A stretch of 64,000 bases of DNA, taken from contig DJPN01000028.1 of NCBI GenBank assembly GCA_002438565.1, positions 1-64,000 on the forward strand, written 5' to 3'. The stretch comes from Alphaproteobacteria bacterium UBA6411 (GTDB lineage: Bacteria > Pseudomonadota > Alphaproteobacteria > CAAGCB01 > CAG-977). The first letter of the stretch is position 1. Each line of letters begins with the position of its first letter. A model generated the notes under the pieces. It was not told the origin of the DNA and ran no database searches. It saw only the letters and a program-made list of their open reading frames with translations. This document shows positions 30,093-38,744 of this stretch, in pieces. Both the position numbers and the translations under genes were made by a program.

Positions 30093-32419
30093 CGGGCGTC
30101 TCCGTAGTGTTTGAGAAAGTATTCGGTCGGGTTTTCGGCGTTGCGTTTCGCATAGTTCCAAAAGCGCACGGCTTTTGCACCGCCTTTAAAAGCGTTCAGG
30201 TATTCGCCCAAACAGCTCATATCCGTTTCCAAAAACACGTTCAGGCGGTTTCTCTGCATTAAAACGGGACGTTTCGCGCCCTCTATCTTTGCTCCTTTGG
30301 TCAAGACGAACTCCGTTTCGCTTTCCGTCAGGTTGAACCCGTCGATTTCCTCCGCCGTTCCCGCGCACCCGTCATAGAAAAACCGCGTGTGGCAGTTCGT
30401 TAAAATCGTTTCCTTGATGTTCAATGTTTTCAAATCATTCGTTCCCTGAAACGCCATAAATATCGCCATGCGCTGTTTGCGGGCGGTTTTCAGCAGCTTT
30501 TCGATTTCCGCTTTCAACGGCGCGGACGAAAGCAATGTCGGCGCTTCGTCCACAATCAGCAAAGACGGCTTGCCGCTTTGCGCGTTTCGTTCAATCTTTT
30601 TGAACAGGTAAAAAAACAATGCCGCCGCCGCGTTCGCGTCGTCTTTCACGTTGTCCAGTCCGAACACGTTCAGCCGGCTTTTCGTCACGTCCAGCGTGTC
30701 CTTTTCCCCGTTGAACAGTTTGGCGTTCAAAGTGTTGCCCTTCACCCACTTTTCCAGCTTGTCCTTAAACGCGCCGTTCGGAGCCAGTTCCGCCGCGTAC
30801 AGATCCATTCGGCGATTGAAGCGCGGCTGTTTCAGCATTTCGGACACGAATATCCGAATGTCTTTCTTTTCCGCTTCCGTTTCCGCGTTCGTCAGGATTT
30901 GCATAAACAGGTTCAGCGTCGTTTCTTCGCCCGCTTCGCAGTCGAACGGGTTCAAGCTGATTTCCCCGTCATGACTGATCTGATGATACGTTCCGCCGAC
31001 CAAATCCGTGAACACCGTCACGCCGTTGTCGCGGTCGAGCATAAACACGGACAAGTCGGGATACGCCGCCAGAGCTTGCGCGACCAGATGCAGAATCAGC
31101 ACCGTTTTGCCCGAACCGGTCGGCGCGAACACGGCGCAATGGGGCGGAGCCTGATCCTCCGCCGTCGCGTGGAACGTGAACCCGAACGGATTGCCGGAGG
31201 GAACGCTCGGAAACCGGCAGACCGGACTTTCGCCCCAGTCGCACCGCGTCAAGCCCGTTTCCGCCCGCGTCATCGGGCATAAATCCGCAAGGTTCGCCGA
31301 TGTCAAAAACAGTTCGCGGTTAAAATAATCCCGCCCCGGCGTTTGTCCCCAAAACTTCGGCATGGCAAGCTGTTCTTCCAACACGGGACGAATGCCGAAT
31401 CTGCCCAGAACGCCGTACACATCTTGCGCGGCTTTATGTATGTACGCTTTGTCCTGTAAATTCAAAAACACCGTCAGTTCGACGTTTGCCAAAGACAGCT
31501 TGTCGGAATCGACTTTGTCGCGCAAAGACTTGATTTCCTCGTTCGCCTGTGTGTTAAACTCTTTTCTGCCCAGATTCATTTGCGACCTGCGCTTGTCGAG
31601 GTTCGCCAAAGCGGCGGATTTCGCAACGGGCTGAACGTGCGTCGATACCGTCATCGGATAAGGAAGCGCAAGCACTCCGTCATAGATTTTCGCCGACACG
31701 TCTTCGCCGAAATCCTTTATCCCGAACACAAGGCGGAACGTTTGCGCCGCGCCGAACGTTTGCGTGATCAATCCCGTCCGTTCGATTTTGATTCTCGACC
31801 GTTCGATGCGGTGAATGTTCGTTTCTGCGTCCGATACGGGGATTTCCCCCGCGTTGTAAAACGACGACAGAAACGACAGCAAAGGCGATACGCCGTCTTT
31901 GCCGCTTTTGGTCAGGACTTTCGGTTCCAAGTCGGCAAGCGCGGTGAAAATTTCCCGCATGACGGCATCGATTTCGGCTTCCGAAGCCGCCGACACGACG
32001 ACAAAGTGCCTTGTTTTGAACGATGTTTCCAGCCGGTTTTCCCAGCGTTTACCCATCTCGTCCAAAAACGGATTGCCGCACGGGGCTTTTTTAGCCGCGG
32101 GAAACAGCGTCTTTTGGCTGACAATCCGCAAATGAACCTTGTTTTCCGACACGTTCCGATAAAACAAGGCGCGCGCCGACGCCGCTTTTTCCAAATCGTC
32201 CGCCCGCTTGCCCGCGACGCTTTGTCCCGCCAGTTCCACCACCTTGAACATCTGTTCCGTTCGGGTCAGCACCAGCGTTTCGCCTTTAATCGCCGTCAGC
32301 GGCACTTCGTCCTCGACAAACGTCAGATTTTCCGCCCTGTTTTGCGGAGCAAAAGCGCGATATGTCAGCGCGGCGCAAGCCCCCGCGCCGATCAGCGGCA
32401 GCAGAAACTCAAAGCTCAT
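30089..32419 (-). CDS. virB4: T4SS ATPase VirB4
   Basis: A 776-residue inner-membrane-associated ATPase that powers pilus assembly and substrate transfer. Walker A APTGSGKTVLILHLVA (about residues 427-442), DRDNGVTVFTDLVGGTYH, Walker B LLIVDEAPTLL and AIFMAFQGTNDLKT are standard VirB4 landmarks; the N-terminus has one hydrophobic segment (FLLPLIGAGACAALTYRAF). Slightly shorter than Agrobacterium VirB4. Overlaps virB3 by 11 bp and the HTH gene downstream by four. Confidence 0.93.
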   Translation of the reverse strand: MSFEFLLPLIGAGACAALTYRAFAPQNRAENLTFVEDEVPLTAIKGETLVLTRTEQMFKVVELAGQSVAGKRADDLEKAASARALFYRNVSENKVHLRIVSQKTLFPAAKKAPCGNPFLDEMGKRWENRLETSFKTRHFVVVSAASEAEIDAVMREIFTALADLEPKVLTKSGKDGVSPLLSFLSSFYNAGEIPVSDAETNIHRIERSRIKIERTGLITQTFGAAQTFRLVFGIKDFGEDVSAKIYDGVLALPYPMTVSTHVQPVAKSAALANLDKRRSQMNLGRKEFNTQANEEIKSLRDKVDSDKLSLANVELTVFLNLQDKAYIHKAAQDVYGVLGRFGIRPVLEEQLAMPKFWGQTPGRDYFNRELFLTSANLADLCPMTRAETGLTRCDWGESPVCRFPSVPSGNPFGFTFHATAEDQAPPHCAVFAPTGSGKTVLILHLVAQALAAYPDLSVFMLDRDNGVTVFTDLVGGTYHQISHDGEISLNPFDCEAGEETTLNLFMQILTNAETEAEKKDIRIFVSEMLKQPRFNRRMDLYAAELAPNGAFKDKLEKWVKGNTLNAKLFNGEKDTLDVTKSRLNVFGLDNVKDDANAAAALFFYLFKKIERNAQSGKPSLLIVDEAPTLLSSAPLKAEIEKLLKTARKQRMAIFMAFQGTNDLKTLNIKETILTNCHTRFFYDGCAGTAEEIDGFNLTESETEFVLTKGAKIEGAKRPVLMQRNRLNVFLETDMSCLGEYLNAFKGGAKAVRFWNYAKRNAENPTEYFLKHYGDAR

Positions 32420-32723
32420 AGCAAAACCCCGTTTCTTTAAAGAGGTTTTTCGTTTTAAACCCCGGCGTGCCGGTGATTTTAAAGCCGGCGTTTTCGCACA
32501 AACGCCAATACGCGTTGCGCAAAATGTTGTTGATATGCGGTTCCCTGTTGGTCAATCCGATGCAGAACGCGTGGGAAGCGACCGCGCAAACGACCGTCAG
32601 CATCGGTTCCCGCGCCAAAACCGTCAGCGCAACCGCGCCGAAGACCTCGCAATACAGCAGCGAATTTGCGACGAACAATGTTTTGGGCGGCTTTGTCGCC
32701 GCGCCGTAAATAACCGACGGCAT
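32409..32723 (-). CDS. virB3: VirB3-like membrane protein
   Basis: A 104-residue protein with two adjacent hydrophobic stretches (FVANSLLYCEVFGAVALTVL, MLTVVCAVASHAFCIGL) and a polar C-terminus, the small bitopic layout of VirB3, placed between virB2 and virB4 as expected. The ATG at 32723 shares a base with the virB2 stop (TGATG); a GTG one codon upstream is also possible. Confidence 0.8.
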   Translation of the reverse strand: MPSVIYGAATKPPKTLFVANSLLYCEVFGAVALTVLAREPMLTVVCAVASHAFCIGLTNREPHINNILRNAYWRLCENAGFKITGTPGFKTKNLFKETGFCYEL

Positions 32724-33058
32724 CACATCGCCCCCATAAACAGTTCGACAATCCAGCCCAAGCCCGAAAACGCCGCCATAATGATCGCCAGTCTGATGCA
32801 GGTTTCTTTTTTAAACCGATCCGTCAACGACGCTAAAAAGCAGACGACCATGCAAGCCATCGCCAGCCACTTGCCAAGCGTAACGGCGTTTTCGATCAGG
32901 GTTTTCAGGGCATTCTGCGCCTGCGTGAACGGGTTGGCGTTCAGCACCGGCATCGCGGCTTGCGCAATCTCCGGCAAGCTCATTGTTAAAACTGCGACAA
33001 GAGTGACTTTTAAAGTGATAGCGCAAATTGCGCCGGTTTTCTTTTTTACACATGACAT
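32723..33058 (-). CDS. virB2: VirB2-like major pilin
   Basis: A 111-residue propilin: long signal peptide (MSCVKKKTGAICAITLKVTL..., cleavage near AQAA, residue ~34), then two membrane helices (TLGKWLAMACMVVCFLASL and LAIIMAAFSGLGWIVELFMG) separated by the basic turn TDRFKKET, the TrbC/VirB2 pattern. The mature pilin would be about 75 residues. First gene of the T4SS operon, with a GGAGG site, facing a 324-bp divergent control region. Confidence 0.85.
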   Translation of the reverse strand: MSCVKKKTGAICAITLKVTLVAVLTMSLPEIAQAAMPVLNANPFTQAQNALKTLIENAVTLGKWLAMACMVVCFLASLTDRFKKETCIRLAIIMAAFSGLGWIVELFMGAM

Positions 33059-33382
33059 TTATGTTGCCTCCGTTTTTCAAGACTGAAAGAGCAGCAACAA
33101 AAATGTTTCTGTCGGTAAAGACCGTAATTGAGAATACCTGCCGCATTTTCAAAATCAAGTGTTTTTATTATTTATTTTTAACAACATCAACTATAATCAA
33201 TTAAAATCACTTTATATCAACTTAATTTAAAAATTATAATTCGTTGATTTTTAAATTTTCAATGCTTATACTGTTTTTTGTTTTTTAACAATGTCGAGAA
33301 TTCTCTCCGCACCGTATTCATCTTATCGTTCAAGTGTGTGTGACGACTTTTTTTGAACGCAACATTGTTGGGAGACATCTCT
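33059..33382. other. A/T-rich divergent control region of the T4SS operon
   Basis: No gene. 33150-33290 is far more A/T-rich than its surroundings and contains several TATAAT-like and AATCA elements, so start sites for virB2 (minus) and the gene at 33383 (plus) are both likely here; I cannot choose a single promoter. The dyad at 33327-33360 is the clearest element. Confidence 0.6.
33327..33360 (-). promoter_or_regulatory. Copy of the mobC operator upstream of virB2
   Basis: Read on the minus strand, GTTGCGTTCAAA (33363-33352) is followed by CGTCACACACACTTGAACG (33345-33327). The mobC promoter has GTTGCGTTCAAA and CGTCACACACATTTGAACG in the same order; only the distance between the two dyad arms differs (25 versus 42 bp start to start). 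One regulator may control both relaxosome and T4SS genes. Confidence 0.75.
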
Positions 33383-33871
33383 ATGACAGACAAATCATTG
33401 GAAGAACAGTTCGAGGAAACGGAACCGACGAAAAACATTCTGGCGGGGCAGGAAGGTTTGATCCGCCGTCCCGTGTTTGAGGGCGAGTTCGGCAAATCGC
33501 AAACGTTCAAAGGCTACGAGGTCGCGCCCGTGCGCGTCAAATCCGTGTACGCGAAAGAAGATCAGCTTTGGGTCAAGTTCGAGCGGCTGGACGGTAAAGA
33601 CGGCTTCAACACCCGCATCGACAACGCCTATCAGCAGTTCCGCAACACCAAAGAAATGACGCAGGACGAAATCGACAAAGCCGAATGGATGAAAGCCCGC
33701 AACAAATTGGACAGTCCCGCTTTTGTACAAAAACTGATTCATCAGGGCAAATCCGTCGATGAATTGATGAAGGTCGCCGGCTATACCCGCGAACGCTTTG
33801 AAAAGCAAAACGAAAAAGCACAAACCGCAATGCCCGGCGGCATCGACCCGCCGTCCTTAACCCAAGCGTAA
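33383..33871 (+). CDS. Element accessory protein with SSB-like tail lost behind a TAA
   Basis: A 162-residue acidic protein from ATG 33383 (GGGAGA upstream; the open frame reaches back to 33353). No family recognised; the centre (VRVKSVYAKEDQLWVKFERL) looks beta-stranded, and TRIDNAYQQF...IDKAEWMKARN is helical. After the TAA at 33869 the same frame continues 23 codons, KKSKAKSKAREQDSIPF, to TGA at 33943. A basic linker ending in acidic D-x-IPF is the hallmark tail of SSB-type proteins, so the TAA probably removed a protein-docking tail. It is followed by a strong terminator. First gene rightward from the T4SS control region. Confidence 0.7.
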   Translation: MTDKSLEEQFEETEPTKNILAGQEGLIRRPVFEGEFGKSQTFKGYEVAPVRVKSVYAKEDQLWVKFERLDGKDGFNTRIDNAYQQFRNTKEMTQDEIDKAEWMKARNKLDSPAFVQKLIHQGKSVDELMKVAGYTRERFEKQNEKAQTAMPGGIDPPSLTQA

Positions 33872-33957
33872 ACGCAATCCGTCGCCCCCAAAAAATCCAA
33901 GGCGAAATCCAAAGCGCGCGAACAGGACTCTATCCCGTTCTGAGCCCAACCATAACA

Positions 33958-33981
33958 GAGGGGCTAAACCGCCCCTCTTTT
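33958..33981. terminator. Bidirectional terminator
   Basis: GAGGGGC (33958-33964), loop TAAACC, GCCCCTC (33971-33977), then TTTT. It lies between convergent genes ending at 33871/33943 and 33988. Confidence 0.85.
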
Positions 33982-33987
33982 ACAAAC

Positions 33988-35385
33988 CTATTTTTTCACA
34001 ACCCAATGACCGCCGAATGTTCCACCGGCACGAAGAATCTTTTGTTCTTTTTTCAGTTTGTCCAGTTGCCATTTGATGCCGCTCTCGGACAATCCCGTCT
34101 TTTCAGCAAGTTCCTTTCGGGTAATCGTCGGTTTTTCAGCAATAGCGTTCATTATTTTTTGTTCGGTGGTATGGACAGTTTGGTCAGTTGTTTGGACAGT
34201 TTGGTCAGTTGTTTGGGCAGTTTCTTCTTTTCCCCGATACAAAATCACGCGAAAAAACGAATCATTGTTTTCAAAAACAGGCTCTTTCAAACCTTCCTGC
34301 TTTGCTAAATCCACGATCCTTTGAAGACCCGTTCCCCACTTTTCAATGATGCCCATGCGGCTGAACACTTCCGCAATCACTTTGTTCCTCGGCTTGGAAC
34401 GCCCCTTTAACGCGTCTTTCAGCGTCAATCCCCGGCACAGCGCCCCCGGAGAGGAAACCTCCAAACGGTCGTCAAAGACGGAAACCTGTATCATGCCCTC
34501 GTCCATATAAGAACGATGGCAGATGGCGTTGCATATCATTTCGCGAATGGCGGCGGGCGGCAGTTCAAATTTATCCTGCCGGATCAATCCTTCGATGACC
34601 GCCCCCATTCTGATGTTTCTTAAAACGTACTGATACGCGTCTTCAAGCAAACGGCAAAGGGATCCTTCATATTCCTTACGGTCGAGGAATACGGATTTGC
34701 TTTCGCCTTTAAACACGGCGCATTGGATTTTTGCCTGTCCGAACGGATTGTCCGTCAGCAATGCAAAAGCGTTCGTCGGCAAGATTTCCGTCTTGTCCTG
34801 CTTTAACACGCCCCAGCCGATCAAAGTTTCCTTTGTCGTTTTAGGCGCGCTTTGTCCGTCTTTTTCGGTTCTGTACCGATTGATGTCGGAACAAAGTTTT
34901 TTGACGGCGCGATCCGTCAGCGCGTAACTCCGGCAAACCTGTTCGTCCCAAGACTGATTGGAGCCGTCCAACATCATTTCCCGTATCTGTTCCGTGTCCG
35001 CGGGTCTGGAAGTCGCGCCGACGCGAACATAAACGCCTTTGTCCAATCCGCCGCTTTTGAGCATATACGGACGGTTGAACCCTGCGGCGATGTCAACCAG
35101 AACAACGGTCTTATCCTCAATGGTTTCAAATGAAATGTCCGGAACGATTTTAGGCGCGCAGGAATCCGAAACAGCGTTGGCAATCGCGTCCATAATTTTA
35201 AAAACATTGTCTTTTTCGACACCGACGACCTGACGACTTTTGTCATCAATCCCGAAAATCAGCCTTCCGCCGTCCGTGTTGGCAAACGCCACGACCGTTT
35301 TCAAATAAGATTCCGACTTTGAAGAAAGCACGGCTTTAAATTCAAGCGTTTTGCTTTCACCTTTCAACAAAGTGCTCTTGTCCAT
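33988..35385 (-). CDS. AlbA_2/HATPase-domain transcriptional regulator-like protein
   Basis: A 465-residue protein of the group once called ATP-dependent helicase-related or Schlafen-like: N-terminal AlbA_2 domain (ESKTLEFKAVLSSKSESYLK, GGRLIFGIDDKSRQVVG), a central HATPase_c_4 region (PPAAIREMICNAICHRSYMD, SSPGALCRGL, KWGTGLQRIVDLAKQEGL) and a C-terminal winged HTH (TRKELAEKTGLSESGIKWQL). Between them lies a heptad repeat QTTDQTV, encoded by 21-bp tandem units. Such proteins are frequent in variable regions, and a DNA- or RNA-related regulatory or defence role is suspected but unproven. It is at the right edge of the element. Confidence 0.85.
   Translation of the reverse strand: MDKSTLLKGESKTLEFKAVLSSKSESYLKTVVAFANTDGGRLIFGIDDKSRQVVGVEKDNVFKIMDAIANAVSDSCAPKIVPDISFETIEDKTVVLVDIAAGFNRPYMLKSGGLDKGVYVRVGATSRPADTEQIREMMLDGSNQSWDEQVCRSYALTDRAVKKLCSDINRYRTEKDGQSAPKTTKETLIGWGVLKQDKTEILPTNAFALLTDNPFGQAKIQCAVFKGESKSVFLDRKEYEGSLCRLLEDAYQYVLRNIRMGAVIEGLIRQDKFELPPAAIREMICNAICHRSYMDEGMIQVSVFDDRLEVSSPGALCRGLTLKDALKGRSKPRNKVIAEVFSRMGIIEKWGTGLQRIVDLAKQEGLKEPVFENNDSFFRVILYRGKEETAQTTDQTVQTTDQTVHTTEQKIMNAIAEKPTITRKELAEKTGLSESGIKWQLDKLKKEQKILRAGGTFGGHWVVKK
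34173..34220 (-). repeat. 21-bp tandem repeat encoding QTTDQTV
   Basis: GACAGTTTGGTCAGTTGTTT recurs every 21 bp (starts 34174 and 34195, then a partial unit), encoding TTDQTVQ-TTDQTVH-TTEQ. Unit number can change without loss of frame, so linker length between the ATPase and HTH domains may vary among strains. Confidence 0.85.
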
Positions 35386-35473
35386 TTTTCCTCGCTTTTC
35401 GGGATAATTGAAAGTTTAATTCATTTATACTTTCTTTTCAAAGCGAACGCAACCGTTGTCCCGCAGCGATCGG

Positions 35474-35653
35474 TTACGTTTTGTTCCCGCCGTCAAGTTT
35501 CACGTTTTTTGCTTTTTCAACTTTTTTAAGCAGTTTCCGCATCATTTCCAGCCTTTTTCGATATTTTCCAATCAACTCTTTCAGGCGGTCGTTTTGACGC
35601 GTCAGCGGCGGTTTGGACGGTGGCGACCGGCCGGCCGCTTCGGATATTGGTGA
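35474..35653 (-). pseudogene. Coiled-coil gene remnant at the element's right edge
   Basis: A minus-strand frame of 59 codons ending in TAA at 35476-35474 reads PLTRQNDRLKELIGKYRKRL then EMMRKLLKKVEKAKNVKLDG, a basic coiled coil, but has no start codon before two consecutive stops at about 35655. It looks like the 3' end of a lost gene. The rest of 35386-35699 shows nothing further I can support. Confidence 0.4.
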
Positions 35654-35699
35654 TTATCAACCGCAGCTAACCGCTAACGGCCCAGCCGGCTTTACCTCT

Positions 35700-36236
35700 T
35701 TAAATCTCTGTCATTCTTTTCATGGTGAAGTATTCCAGCAAACTGAACACTCCGAACAGCACCAGATAAGAACCGAGCATCAGCGAAATTGTCAACGCTC
35801 CGATAACGGGGTGGGCAATAATCAACAATCCGAACACAATGCCCAAAATGCCGTTTACCAGCGTCCATTTCCACGAATAAAAGCCCGCGTCTTTCATTTC
35901 AAAGGCGAAAGCCGTTTGAATCACTCCGACTCCCAAAGCCCAAACGGCCAAAAAAATCGGCAAGGACAATGCTGTTACTCCCAAGTTTGTGACCAACACC
36001 AATCCGATGAGAATATCCAGCAATCCCAACGCCAGCCAAGCCCCCGAACGGGAACGGATAAAGGAATACAGATAACCGATACCTCCGGCCAAAAAAACAA
36101 TTCCCAAATAAATCGCCATAGCCAGCAAAACCGAGTCGGGATGAAACCACGTCCATACGCCGGCGATAATCATCAAAATACCGAAAAAAGGCAAACCTTT
36201 GCCGATTTTTATTTTTCCGTTTTCAAAAACAACCAT
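35700..36236 (-). CDS. HdeD family membrane protein (DUF308)
   Basis: A 178-residue protein with six hydrophobic helices (for example FFGILMIIAGVWTWFHP, AIYLGIVFLAGGIGYLYSF, LALGLLDILIGLVLVTNL, LVNGILGIVFGLLIIAHP), the repeated layout and GxxxGxxxL pattern of HdeD/DUF308 inner-membrane proteins linked to acid resistance in E. coli. AAGGAG precedes ATG. First clearly chromosomal gene right of the element. Confidence 0.85.
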   Translation of the reverse strand: MVVFENGKIKIGKGLPFFGILMIIAGVWTWFHPDSVLLAMAIYLGIVFLAGGIGYLYSFIRSRSGAWLALGLLDILIGLVLVTNLGVTALSLPIFLAVWALGVGVIQTAFAFEMKDAGFYSWKWTLVNGILGIVFGLLIIAHPVIGALTISLMLGSYLVLFGVFSLLEYFTMKRMTEI

Positions 36237-36317
36237 GTTAAAAGCTCCTTAAAATCTAAGCCGCACAGATATTTATGTTTTCCGCGCGGTGTTTTCAAGG
36301 GCTTGAACAGATTGTTT

Positions 36318-37679
36318 TTACGCTAAAGCCGTATCGCTTTTCGGGTATTTTCCGCGGATAATAAAATAAGCGACGGTCAAAACAACGGTTGTTACCGCCC
36401 AAGAAACGGGGTATGACAAAAACAGGTGCGTAAAAGTGTGATACTTCGGAATTTGGAACAACGTCGCAATCCAAACCAAACGCAATCCGCACGCGCCCGC
36501 CAAAGCAATAACCGCGGGAACAAACGATGATCCCAATCCGCGTAAAGCTCCCGTCATAATATCCATCCAGCCGCACAGAACATACGGCACGCCGACCATT
36601 CGCAAGCGCACCAAGCCCGCTTCTATCGCCGCCGCGTCGCTGGTGTAAATGCCCAGTAACGCCGTTCCGAAAAGAATGGCGACTGTTCCCAAAACAATAC
36701 CGATGACTGTGCCGCATCCCAGTGCGCAAAGTGTGATTTTGTTAATGCGGGCATAGCGTTTTGCACCAATGTTGCGGCTGATGAATGTTGTCGCCGTCGG
36801 CTGAAAAGCGTTCATGCTGATCCAAATAAAGCAATCCACGTTCTGCGACGCCGCCGTCCCCGCCATATACACGGGACCGAAAGAATTGACGGCCGATTGA
36901 ATCACCATGTTGGACAGACTGAACACAACGCTTTGAAAACCGGCAGGGATTCCCAGCTTCAGAATACTCAACACGATTTCGGGATTCAGCCGGATTTGGT
37001 TGAAAAAGATTTTCGACGAATCCTTGCGCCGCGCCAAAGAAATCAAAACCAGCGTCATGGCGAGCGTTTGCGAAATCACGGTGGCGGTCGCAACGCCTGC
37101 AACATCCATGTTAAAGCAAATCACGAAAATCAAATTCAAAATGACATTTGTAACGCCGGCCGCAATCAAAAACATCAGCGGTTTTTTGGTTTCTCCGTTC
37201 GCATACAAAATCGCCGCGCCGAAGTTATAAATCGCTGTCGGAATCATGCCGAAGAAGTAAATTTTAGTGTAAAGCACGGAAAGCGGCAAAACGCTTTCCG
37301 GCGTTTGCATCATCACCAGAATTCGCGCGGAAAAAACAACTCCGACGGATGCCGAAAAAATTCCCGCCAGCACGCCCAAAGCAAGCGACGTATGAACAAC
37401 CCGCCGCAAACGTTTGTAATTTTTCGCCCCCAAACACCGCGAAGCCAAAACGTTCGTGCCGATGCTCATTCCGATAAAGAAGTTCGTCAGCAAACTGACC
37501 AAAGCCACCGTTGATCCGACCGCCGCCAGCGAATGAGTCGATCCGAAATTGCCCAACACGGCGATATCGGACGCGTTGAACAGCAGTTGCAAAACGCTGG
37601 CCGCCATTAAAGGAATGGCAAAACGCAGCATTGACGGCAACAGCGCGCCGTCGGTCATATCGATTTCGGATTTGGTCAT
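36318..37679 (-). CDS. MATE family efflux transporter
   Basis: A 453-residue membrane protein with twelve hydrophobic segments in two similar halves, beginning MTKSEIDMTDGALLPSMLRF and containing FNASDIAVLGNFGSTHSLAA and QPTATTFISRNIGAKRYARI, typical of NorM/DinF-type Na+- or H+-coupled drug exporters. ATG 37679 follows AAGGAG at a good distance; the upstream extension of the frame to 37889 is spurious. Substrate cannot be predicted. Confidence 0.9.
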   Translation of the reverse strand: MTKSEIDMTDGALLPSMLRFAIPLMAASVLQLLFNASDIAVLGNFGSTHSLAAVGSTVALVSLLTNFFIGMSIGTNVLASRCLGAKNYKRLRRVVHTSLALGVLAGIFSASVGVVFSARILVMMQTPESVLPLSVLYTKIYFFGMIPTAIYNFGAAILYANGETKKPLMFLIAAGVTNVILNLIFVICFNMDVAGVATATVISQTLAMTLVLISLARRKDSSKIFFNQIRLNPEIVLSILKLGIPAGFQSVVFSLSNMVIQSAVNSFGPVYMAGTAASQNVDCFIWISMNAFQPTATTFISRNIGAKRYARINKITLCALGCGTVIGIVLGTVAILFGTALLGIYTSDAAAIEAGLVRLRMVGVPYVLCGWMDIMTGALRGLGSSFVPAVIALAGACGLRLVWIATLFQIPKYHTFTHLFLSYPVSWAVTTVVLTVAYFIIRGKYPKSDTALA

Positions 37680-37800
37680 GGGCGTCTCCTTTGCGCGGGA
37701 ATATAATCCCAAAAACAAAAAAAGTATAAATTTTTTTATAAGGAAAGACCTTGAATTTTCGTTATAAGAGTATAACGCTTTAAAACAACGGAGAACGGAT

Positions 37801-38730
37801 ATGAACAATTCAATGAAACAAACGATTCTTGCCGCAAGCTTGGCGGTGTTTTTCTGCACGGGCTTCGGCGCGGACAACAGCGGCCGCAAAATGTTCAGAC
37901 GCAGTACGACGGTTGAAAAAGAACGGCCTCAGCTGAACGATGAAACAAAACGGCTGATTGCCGCTTACCGTCAAAATCCGACCGAGGAAAACAAAGCCGC
38001 TTTGCGCCGTCAGGTTGAAGCCAATTATGACAAAGTCATCGCCCGCAAAAAAGCTAAGCTGGAAGAACTGAAACAAACCGCAAAACACGAATCCAAAATT
38101 CAAGAAATGCAGGAAATTGTTGATGAAGTGATTCGTGACAGGGATAACCGCATAGAACAAAGCATGCGCCGCTTTACCGACCCGCGTCTGCGTCCCGGGG
38201 CAAGAAAAGCCAAAGACGGCTTCCTGCCTGTGCTGGGGGCGGCGGAAAATGTGGAAATCGCTTATACGCCCGTAACAAATCGCGACTATGACGAATTTTT
38301 AAAACAAACGGGCAAAACGCCGTCTTCCGCCGCGCCGAATCATCCCGCTGTCAATGTTTCTTATGTTGACGCGGCGGCTTATGCCCGCTGGCTGTCGGAC
38401 AGGGACGGCGTCAACTACCGTTTGCCGACGGAAACGGAATGGGAGTACGCGGCGGGACACATGCCCAAAGACGCCGACTTTAACAACGGCGTTTCAACCT
38501 CTACAACGCCCGTTGACGCGTACAAGGAAACTTTATCAGCCAGCGGTGCGATTGATATGTGGGGCAACTGCTGGGAATGGACGGCGACACCGAAAAACGG
38601 CGGCTATGCCGTCAAAGGCGGCGCGTTCAATTCGCCGCGTATGAAATGCCGCACCGAAACGCGCGATGAAACCCGCAATGCCTCGACGGGTTATGCAAAC
38701 GTGTGCTTCCGTCTGGTGCGTGAAAAATGA
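37801..38730 (+). CDS. Secreted SUMF1/FGE-sulfatase domain protein
   Basis: A 309-residue exported protein: signal peptide (about residues 1-24, TILAASLAVFFCTGFGA), a charged coiled-coil region (about 35-120), then a compact formylglycine-generating-enzyme-like domain with AVNVSYVDAAAYARWLS, YRLPTETEWEYAAG, MWGNCWEWT, AVKGGAF and a terminal NVCFRLVRE. The domain is reduced compared with true FGE; the paired active-site cysteines cannot be assigned with confidence, so a structural or binding role is as likely as catalysis. It is followed 14 bp later by a small repeat-peptide gene with a strong ribosome site, probably co-expressed. Confidence 0.85.
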   Translation: MNNSMKQTILAASLAVFFCTGFGADNSGRKMFRRSTTVEKERPQLNDETKRLIAAYRQNPTEENKAALRRQVEANYDKVIARKKAKLEELKQTAKHESKIQEMQEIVDEVIRDRDNRIEQSMRRFTDPRLRPGARKAKDGFLPVLGAAENVEIAYTPVTNRDYDEFLKQTGKTPSSAAPNHPAVNVSYVDAAAYARWLSDRDGVNYRLPTETEWEYAAGHMPKDADFNNGVSTSTTPVDAYKETLSASGAIDMWGNCWEWTATPKNGGYAVKGGAFNSPRMKCRTETRDETRNASTGYANVCFRLVREK

Positions 38731-38744
38731 AAAGGAGAAAAATC

